NCBI GenBank assembly: GCA_023301405.1
Contig: JALZUX010000110.1
Span: 1-10,106 of the forward strand
DNA: 10,106 nt
Reading direction: 5' to 3'
From: Granulosicoccaceae bacterium
GTDB taxonomy: Bacteria; Pseudomonadota; Gammaproteobacteria; Granulosicoccales; Granulosicoccaceae
Under the pieces are notes generated by a model, which worked only from the letters and a program-made list of their open reading frames with translations, made no database searches and had not been told where the DNA came from. Position 1 is the stretch's first letter, and each line of letters opens with the position of its first letter. Shown here one piece after another: positions 5,513-10,106 of this stretch. The translations under genes and the position numbers were made by a program.

Positions 5513-7072
5513 CTACATAGTTGCGCCAACTTGCCACGGTACAAATTCATGGTCACCTAAGTCGTGTTGCTCACTGAATGGTTTTTCACCACTGGCAACA
5601 GCCAACAACTTATCAAATATTTCCTGCCCCAGCTCGCTGATGCCAACACCATCCGAAACAATACGCCCGGCGTTTATGTCCATATCATCTTGCATTCGAT
5701 TAAACATTTCTGTATTCGTGGCAATTTTTATACTTGGAGAAGGCTTACAACCGTACGTAGACCCACGCCCGGTAGTAAACGCTACCAAATTGCACCCGCC
5801 AGCGACTTCACCGGTGATAGATGCCGGGTCATAACCGGGACTGTCCATGAAAACAAACCCGTTGCGATCTATTTTTTCTGCATAACGGTAAACTCCGTTT
5901 AAACGCGTTGTCCCGCCCTTAGCAACAGCGCCAAGCGACTTTTCAAGGATAGTAGTTAACCCCCCCAACTTATTACCGGGTGACGGGTTATTGTCCATTG
6001 ACCCACCATTTCGAGCAACGTAATCTTCCCACCACAAGATACGATCCACCAATTTTTTACCAATAACCTCATCAGTTGCACGTCGTGTTAGTAAGTGCTC
6101 GGCACCGTAGACTTCAGGAGTTTCTGCAAGCACTGCTGTGCCGCCATTTTGTACCAGTAGATCGGCGGCGTAACCAAGCGCTGGATTAGCGGTAATGCCA
6201 GACCACGCATCGGAACCACCACATTGCAGCGCAAGCTTAAGAGATGACGCAGGACATAATTCACGCTTGAAGTCATTTGCCTGTTGCAGCATTTCCTTGA
6301 TACGCGCAACACCGGCAGCAACCGTTTTTTGATGACCACCAACAGACTGAATATTCATGGTTCGCAGCAGAGGGCCACGTTGCATCTGGTATTGCTCAAC
6401 CAAAGAACTGATTTGGTTAACTTCGCACCCCAAACCAACAATCAGCACACCAGCAACATTAGCATGCTGTGCATAACCCCATAACACACGTTGTAGATTT
6501 TCAAAACCGTCACCAGAATCTGCAAGCCCACAACCGGTACTGTGGGAGAAACCAACTACGCCGTCTATGTTGGGATAATCTGCCAACATATCAGGAGTGA
6601 ACGCGCTGGCGATGTGCTGCACCGCGGTGGCTGAACAATTAACGCTTGCCATGATCGCAATATAATTTCTTGTACCTACCTGACCGTCGCCACGTTTGTA
6701 GCCCTGAAAAACAGCTTGTTCCTCAACAGACAGAATTTCCGGTTCTGTATTTTCAATACAGTATTCGTAATTATGTTCAGTCGCCCTGAACTCTATATTA
6801 TGAGTATGGATATGATCCCCGACAGGAATATCGATAGTGGCATAGCCGATTATTTGAGCATACTTGGTTACTTGCTCGCCCTTCTTAATAAGTTGCAGTG
6901 CAAGCTTGTGGCCTTTTGGCACTTCGTTACAGGTGGTCACCCCTTCAATAGTTTCATCAGCTTTAAGATCACGTAGCGCGACCGCCACGTTATCTTTTTC
7001 AGTCAGCCTGACAAAACCTACATCTTGATTTTGCTTTTGCTGAAAGTTTATAGGAGATTCTGTGGTACTCAT
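5513..7072 (-). CDS. UxaA/GarD family sugar-acid dehydratase (altronate/galactarate dehydratase-like)
   Basis: A 519-residue cytoplasmic lyase of the family containing altronate dehydratase (UxaA) and galactarate dehydratase (GarD), which remove water from hexonates or hexarates to give 2-keto-3-deoxy acids using Fe2+ or similar ions. The N-terminal SAF domain (about 17-95) ends in the typical HIHTHN (87-92). The catalytic part starts with GYKRGDGQVGTRNY (124-137). Likely metal or active-site segments are HSTGCG (177-182), GLGCEVNQ (213-220), QCGGSDAWSG and TYGCKPSPSIK near the C-terminus. Length equals GarD (about 520) and exceeds UxaA (about 495). The start ATG overlaps the stop of the denD-like gene as ATGA, which implies translational coupling. 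Because it sits with two other sugar-acid enzymes it may act on an acid other than altronate or galactarate, so no symbol is given. Confidence 0.88.
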   Translation of the reverse strand: MSTTESPINFQQKQNQDVGFVRLTEKDNVAVALRDLKADETIEGVTTCNEVPKGHKLALQLIKKGEQVTKYAQIIGYATIDIPVGDHIHTHNIEFRATEHNYEYCIENTEPEILSVEEQAVFQGYKRGDGQVGTRNYIAIMASVNCSATAVQHIASAFTPDMLADYPNIDGVVGFSHSTGCGLADSGDGFENLQRVLWGYAQHANVAGVLIVGLGCEVNQISSLVEQYQMQRGPLLRTMNIQSVGGHQKTVAAGVARIKEMLQQANDFKRELCPASSLKLALQCGGSDAWSGITANPALGYAADLLVQNGGTAVLAETPEVYGAEHLLTRRATDEVIGKKLVDRILWWEDYVARNGGSMDNNPSPGNKLGGLTTILEKSLGAVAKGGTTRLNGVYRYAEKIDRNGFVFMDSPGYDPASITGEVAGGCNLVAFTTGRGSTYGCKPSPSIKIATNTEMFNRMQDDMDINAGRIVSDGVGISELGQEIFDKLLAVASGEKPFSEQHDLGDHEFVPWQVGATM

Positions 7073-8064
7073 GCATCTTCCAGATAGTCGTCAATGTACT
7101 GGGTAACAATCTCTTCAAGCGAGCTTTCCATCGGCAAACCTAACGCTTGCGCCCGACCAGTGTCCGCTTTCTTTGGCCACCCCGCACAAATTGCCGCGAT
7201 AGTAGCGTCTTTTTTCATTACATGATCCCCCAAATGACGATTACCAGCTGCGCTCTTTAGCGCATCCATCAACTCCTGCACGGTCACATTAAACGCTGGC
7301 AAACCCACAGCACGGTCAGAGCCGATTGTATCCGCAGGAATTTCCGCCAGCTTAATAATGCCGTCGACAATGCTGCGATACCCAAGCACCGGCATCAGCT
7401 GTGACGGGTCAACCGGTATTACACAAGGCTCTCCATTTAATGGCTCCCGAAACAGCCCACTGACAAAACTAGAGGCAGCAAGATTCGGCTTTCCCGGCCG
7501 CACAATAACAGTTGGAAGGCGTGCGCTTCGACCATCAAAAAATCCTTTACGACTGTAGTCATTAACCAAAAGCTCGCCAATAGCTTTGGTCACACCATAG
7601 GTTGTGCCCGGTGTTTGTTTAGAATTATCGTTAACAATATCTGGCATCTGGTCACCACCAAACGCTGCTACAGAACTTGCAAACACTACACGCGCGTTGT
7701 TTGCCTGTGCGCGAATAGCCTCAAACAGGTAGCGTGCACCATCAAGGTTAACTCGCATCGCCAAATCAAAATCCTGTTCACCATGACCACTGACAATTGA
7801 TGCCAAATGAAAAATCACATGAACTTCTTTTTCAAACAGAGACTTCACATAACTTTCGTCACTGATATCACCATGAGTCACTGTTACCTTAGCTTCTTCA
7901 CGCAGCCCCTCATGCCAGAAAGGCGGCTCTGCGTTGTCGGTCAAGATAATGTTGTCAATATCTGCAGAACGGTTGCCATCAAGCTCAAGGTGACCCCGGC
8001 TTAAACATTCCATGGCCACTCTTTGACCAACAAATCCGGCACCACCTGTAATTAATATGTTCAT
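7069..8064 (-). CDS. denD: D-erythronate dehydrogenase-like NAD-dependent SDR (DenD family)
   Basis: A 331-residue extended short-chain dehydrogenase/reductase. The Rossmann nucleotide-binding motif TGGAGFVG is at 6-13, the HLAS strand at 86-89, the catalytic Ser in FASSVAAFGG (128-137), and the YxxxK pair as Y156/K160 in TYGVTKAIGELLVNDYSRKG. This last stretch together with RLPTVIVRPGKPN is characteristic of the DenD group, whose founding enzymes oxidise D-erythronate to 2-oxo-tetronate. The tetronate partners OtnK, OtnC and OtnI are not in the window, so here the true substrate may be a longer sugar acid. It follows the IlvD-type dehydratase by 33 nt, with a weak ribosome site (GAGAA), and overlaps the UxaA-type gene by 4 nt. 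Length is normal and all key residues are present. Confidence 0.82.
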   Translation of the reverse strand: MNILITGGAGFVGQRVAMECLSRGHLELDGNRSADIDNIILTDNAEPPFWHEGLREEAKVTVTHGDISDESYVKSLFEKEVHVIFHLASIVSGHGEQDFDLAMRVNLDGARYLFEAIRAQANNARVVFASSVAAFGGDQMPDIVNDNSKQTPGTTYGVTKAIGELLVNDYSRKGFFDGRSARLPTVIVRPGKPNLAASSFVSGLFREPLNGEPCVIPVDPSQLMPVLGYRSIVDGIIKLAEIPADTIGSDRAVGLPAFNVTVQELMDALKSAAGNRHLGDHVMKKDATIAAICAGWPKKADTGRAQALGLPMESSLEEIVTQYIDDYLEDA

Positions 8065-8097
8065 TGTTTTTTTCTCAAGAGAACGAAGCTGCTACAA

Positions 8098-9876
8098 CTA
8101 GTGATTATGACGGGGTAACTCGTCAGTCACACAATGATAGGCTTCTGCTAATTCAACACACGCCCCGTGAGATAGCTGCCCCACAGTGGTTCGATAAATG
8201 TTCTGCCACGGTGTCTGGTCAGGTGGGATTGGTGGCGCATCTTCTTCAGCACGGGCTTGCAGTTCTGTTTTATCAACCAACATATCAACCCGACGGTTGT
8301 TCATATCGATGCGAACAATATCGTTGGTTCTAAGTAACGAGAGCCCTCCTCCCGTTGCTGATTCAGGTGACGCGTTAAGTATCGACGGACTGGCAGAAGT
8401 GCCGGATTGTCGGCCATCCCCAATACAAGGTAGCTCGGTCACACCAGCTCTGATTAACGCATCTGGCGGTTGCATATTCACCACCTCGGCCGAGCCCGGC
8501 CATCCGACAGGCCCTGCCCCCCGCATTACCAATATACTTTTTGCGTCAATTTTAAGCGCTGGATCATTTAATCGGTCGTGATAATCTTCAGAGCCTTCAA
8601 AGACTATTGCCCGCCCTTCTAAAACCCCCTCGTTACCAGGTTCACTTAAGAAACGCTTAGCAAACTCATCGCTAATTACACTGGATTTCAATACTGCAGA
8701 ATCAAACAGATTACCCGACATCACCAGGAACCCGGCCTTTTCACGCATTGGTGATGTAAACGATTTTATAACCCGCTGATCGCTAGTGTGTACTTCAGCA
8801 TAGTTATATTCAATGCTTTGACCATTAACCGTCAGTGTATTTTTCAGCTTACCATGACGCCCTAACTCACCCATAACAGCAGGCACACCACCGGCACGGA
8901 AGAACATTTCCCCCAGATACTCACCCGCTGGCTGCATGTTTACCAGCAGTGGAATATCATAACCATGAGTCTCCCAATCTTGTATAGACAAAGGCACATC
9001 CATACATTTAGCGATAGCATTCACGTGCACTGGTGCATTGGTCGAACCGCCAATAGCAGAGTTCAAGGCAATGGTATTTTCAAATGCCTCACGCGTCATG
9101 ATTTTTGAAGGAGTTAAATTCTCTTCTACCAACTGCACAGCACGTTTTCCAGTTTCATAAGCGATTTGCAATCGCTCACGGTACGGCGCTGGTATCGCAG
9201 CACAGCCAGGCAGCGACATACCAAGGCCTTCAGCCAAGGCATTCATGGTTGATGCAGTTCCCATGGTATTGCAATGCCCCGGTGAAGTCGCCGACGATGC
9301 AGTGATTTCCATAAACTCTTCGTAGCCAATCTCACCGGCCGCCAAACGCAAACGTGACTCCCAGACAATGGTTCCTGAGCCGGATAACTTTCCCTGATAC
9401 CAACCATCAAGCATAGGGCCGCCGGATAATACAATGGCTGGCAAATTGGCAGTGGCAGCCGCCATCAGGCAGGCCGGGGTAGTTTTATCACAACCGGTCG
9501 TCAGCACAACCCCGTCTATCGGGTAACCGTGCAGAATTTCCACTAAGCCAAGATAAGCCAGATTGCGATCTATAGCTGCCGTTGGGCGTCGACTGGTTTC
9601 CTGTATCGGGTGCACCGGAAACTCAATAGCAATGCCGCCAGCCTCACGTATCCCTTCACGCACACGCTTTGCGTTTTCAAGATGGGACCGATTGCAAGGT
9701 GAAAGGTCACTTCCTGTCTGCGCAATGCCAATGACGGGTTTACCAGACTGCAGCTCACCTCGGGTGAGGCCGTAGTTGAGATATCGCTCCACATAGAGCG
9801 CGGTCATTGAGGGATTAGACGGATTGTCGAACCAGGCCTGGCTCCGCCTTTTAAATTTTTTCTGCTCTAAACTCAT
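8098..9876 (-). CDS. IlvD/Edd family sugar-acid dehydratase (aldonate dehydratase, XylD / L-arabinonate dehydratase type)
   Basis: A 592-residue [2Fe-2S] dehydratase of the IlvD/Edd family, in the branch containing Caulobacter D-xylonate dehydratase XylD and rhizobial L-arabinonate dehydratase rather than the isoleucine/valine enzyme IlvD. Evidence for the branch: RSQAWFDNP near the start, TGSDLSPCNRSHLE, FPVHPIQE and the C-terminal LPRHNH (XylD ends LPRDNH). Iron-sulfur cysteines are C61, C129 and C202; the Mg-binding D130 and the Lys expected to be carbamylated, K131, are in TTGCDKTTPAC. The proposed catalytic Ser lies in GRQSGTSASPS (488-498). All expected residues are present. The reaction is aldonate to 2-keto-3-deoxyaldonate. 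The start is preceded by GGGGA 5 nt upstream. It is the first gene of the operon. Specificity (xylonate, arabinonate, fuconate, gluconate and others) cannot be read from sequence. Confidence 0.88.
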   Translation of the reverse strand: MSLEQKKFKRRSQAWFDNPSNPSMTALYVERYLNYGLTRGELQSGKPVIGIAQTGSDLSPCNRSHLENAKRVREGIREAGGIAIEFPVHPIQETSRRPTAAIDRNLAYLGLVEILHGYPIDGVVLTTGCDKTTPACLMAAATANLPAIVLSGGPMLDGWYQGKLSGSGTIVWESRLRLAAGEIGYEEFMEITASSATSPGHCNTMGTASTMNALAEGLGMSLPGCAAIPAPYRERLQIAYETGKRAVQLVEENLTPSKIMTREAFENTIALNSAIGGSTNAPVHVNAIAKCMDVPLSIQDWETHGYDIPLLVNMQPAGEYLGEMFFRAGGVPAVMGELGRHGKLKNTLTVNGQSIEYNYAEVHTSDQRVIKSFTSPMREKAGFLVMSGNLFDSAVLKSSVISDEFAKRFLSEPGNEGVLEGRAIVFEGSEDYHDRLNDPALKIDAKSILVMRGAGPVGWPGSAEVVNMQPPDALIRAGVTELPCIGDGRQSGTSASPSILNASPESATGGGLSLLRTNDIVRIDMNNRRVDMLVDKTELQARAEEDAPPIPPDQTPWQNIYRTTVGQLSHGACVELAEAYHCVTDELPRHNH

Positions 9877-9922
9877 TATTTCCCCGATGGTTTTTTACCA
9901 GCCAAAGAGTAACAGCCTCTCC
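9877..9922 (-). promoter_or_regulatory. Immediate leader of the sugar-acid operon
   Basis: This holds the ribosome binding site of the first operon gene (GGGGA just before 9876). A weak promoter candidate on the minus strand is TTGTCG (9935-9930) with TGTTACTCT, whose TACTCT part is at 9911-9906, an extended -10 at 18-bp spacing. The match is poor and its -35 would lie inside the hairpin of the adjacent repeat. No operator that I can name was recognised. Confidence 0.25.
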
Positions 9923-10106
9923 CTGTTTTCGACAAGCTTGCTCGACGGCTATCCGAAAACAGCAATCTACTGCAGGCGGTCATTCAGTCACCAGCAACAA
10001 TAAGGAAGAACAACTATTTGTCTCTTTCGATTCATGTATCCAGCTCGAAATCTCTGGCCGAAGCTCACGACTCTTGCTATTCCGGCAACCACCTCTAGGT
10101 GGCTGT
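9923..10106 (+). repeat. Diverged intergenic repeat, copy 2, and start of a third hairpin at the window edge
   Basis: A 9-bp inverted repeat, CTGTTTTCG (9923-9931) and CGAAAACAG (9954-9962), opens the copy. Blocks at 9944-9973, 10005-10029 and 10044-10054 align in order and orientation with copy 1 (see 4490-4665). At 10081-10106 a new palindrome starts (CCACCT 10089-10094, AGGTGG 10097-10102) followed by CTGT. This matches the centre and right arm of the copy 1 hairpin, so another unit probably begins here and continues outside the window. Hairpin-to-hairpin distance is about 150-160 bp. Confidence 0.65.

Noticed and set aside
8098..9876. True isoleucine/valine biosynthesis gene ilvD
   Set aside because: N- and C-terminal motifs match the aldonate dehydratase branch, and the neighbours are sugar-acid enzymes, not ilv genes.

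Overview
The window looks like chromosomal DNA of a Gammaproteobacterium, probably free-living and possibly marine. This rests on the style of the proteins (a CPHC-type DsbA, an ECF sigma/anti-sigma pair, DUF924 and DUF3303 proteins, a GlnT-type glutamine synthetase) and on AGGA/GGGGA-type ribosome binding sites. No species can be named from sequence reading alone. No rRNA, tRNA, transposase, integrase, phage gene or CRISPR array was seen.

Layout: (1) Positions 1-460 are a leader region without a convincing gene. (2) Positions 461-1843 (+) hold a type III glutamine synthetase-family enzyme of the GlnT / gamma-glutamylmethylamide synthetase group. (3) A gap of about 310 bp follows, holding a strong intrinsic terminator that serves the converging dsbA. 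(4) On the minus strand, dsbA (2157-2774) lies downstream of a two-gene unit: an ECF sigma factor (3451-4005) and a single-pass membrane protein, probably its anti-sigma factor (2885-3454), joined by an ATGA overlap. (5) Positions 4021-4665 have no convincing gene but contain a 12-bp tandem repeat, four successive inverted repeats and one copy of a diverged intergenic repeat. (6) Positions 4666-9876 are a compact five-gene minus-strand operon. In transcription order it encodes an IlvD/Edd-type sugar-acid dehydratase, a DenD-like D-erythronate dehydrogenase, a UxaA/GarD-type sugar-acid dehydratase, a DUF3303 protein and a DUF924 protein. (7) Positions 9877-10106 are the operon's upstream region, with a second copy of the intergenic repeat and the start of a third hairpin cut by the window edge.

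The three enzymes of region 6 form a sugar-acid catabolic module: two mechanistically unrelated dehydratases (one [2Fe-2S]/Mg, one Fe2+/SAF type) on either side of an SDR dehydrogenase. They would convert an aldonic or aldaric acid towards 2-keto-3-deoxy intermediates. The substrate cannot be fixed from this window; no transporter, aldolase, kinase or regulator is visible here.

The least expected signal is non-coding. Diverged copies of the same hairpin-containing intergenic repeat, in the same orientation, sit directly at both ends of the sugar-acid operon (about 4490-4665 and about 9923-10106). Copy 1 is preceded by three more inverted repeats, giving four in about 130 bp.
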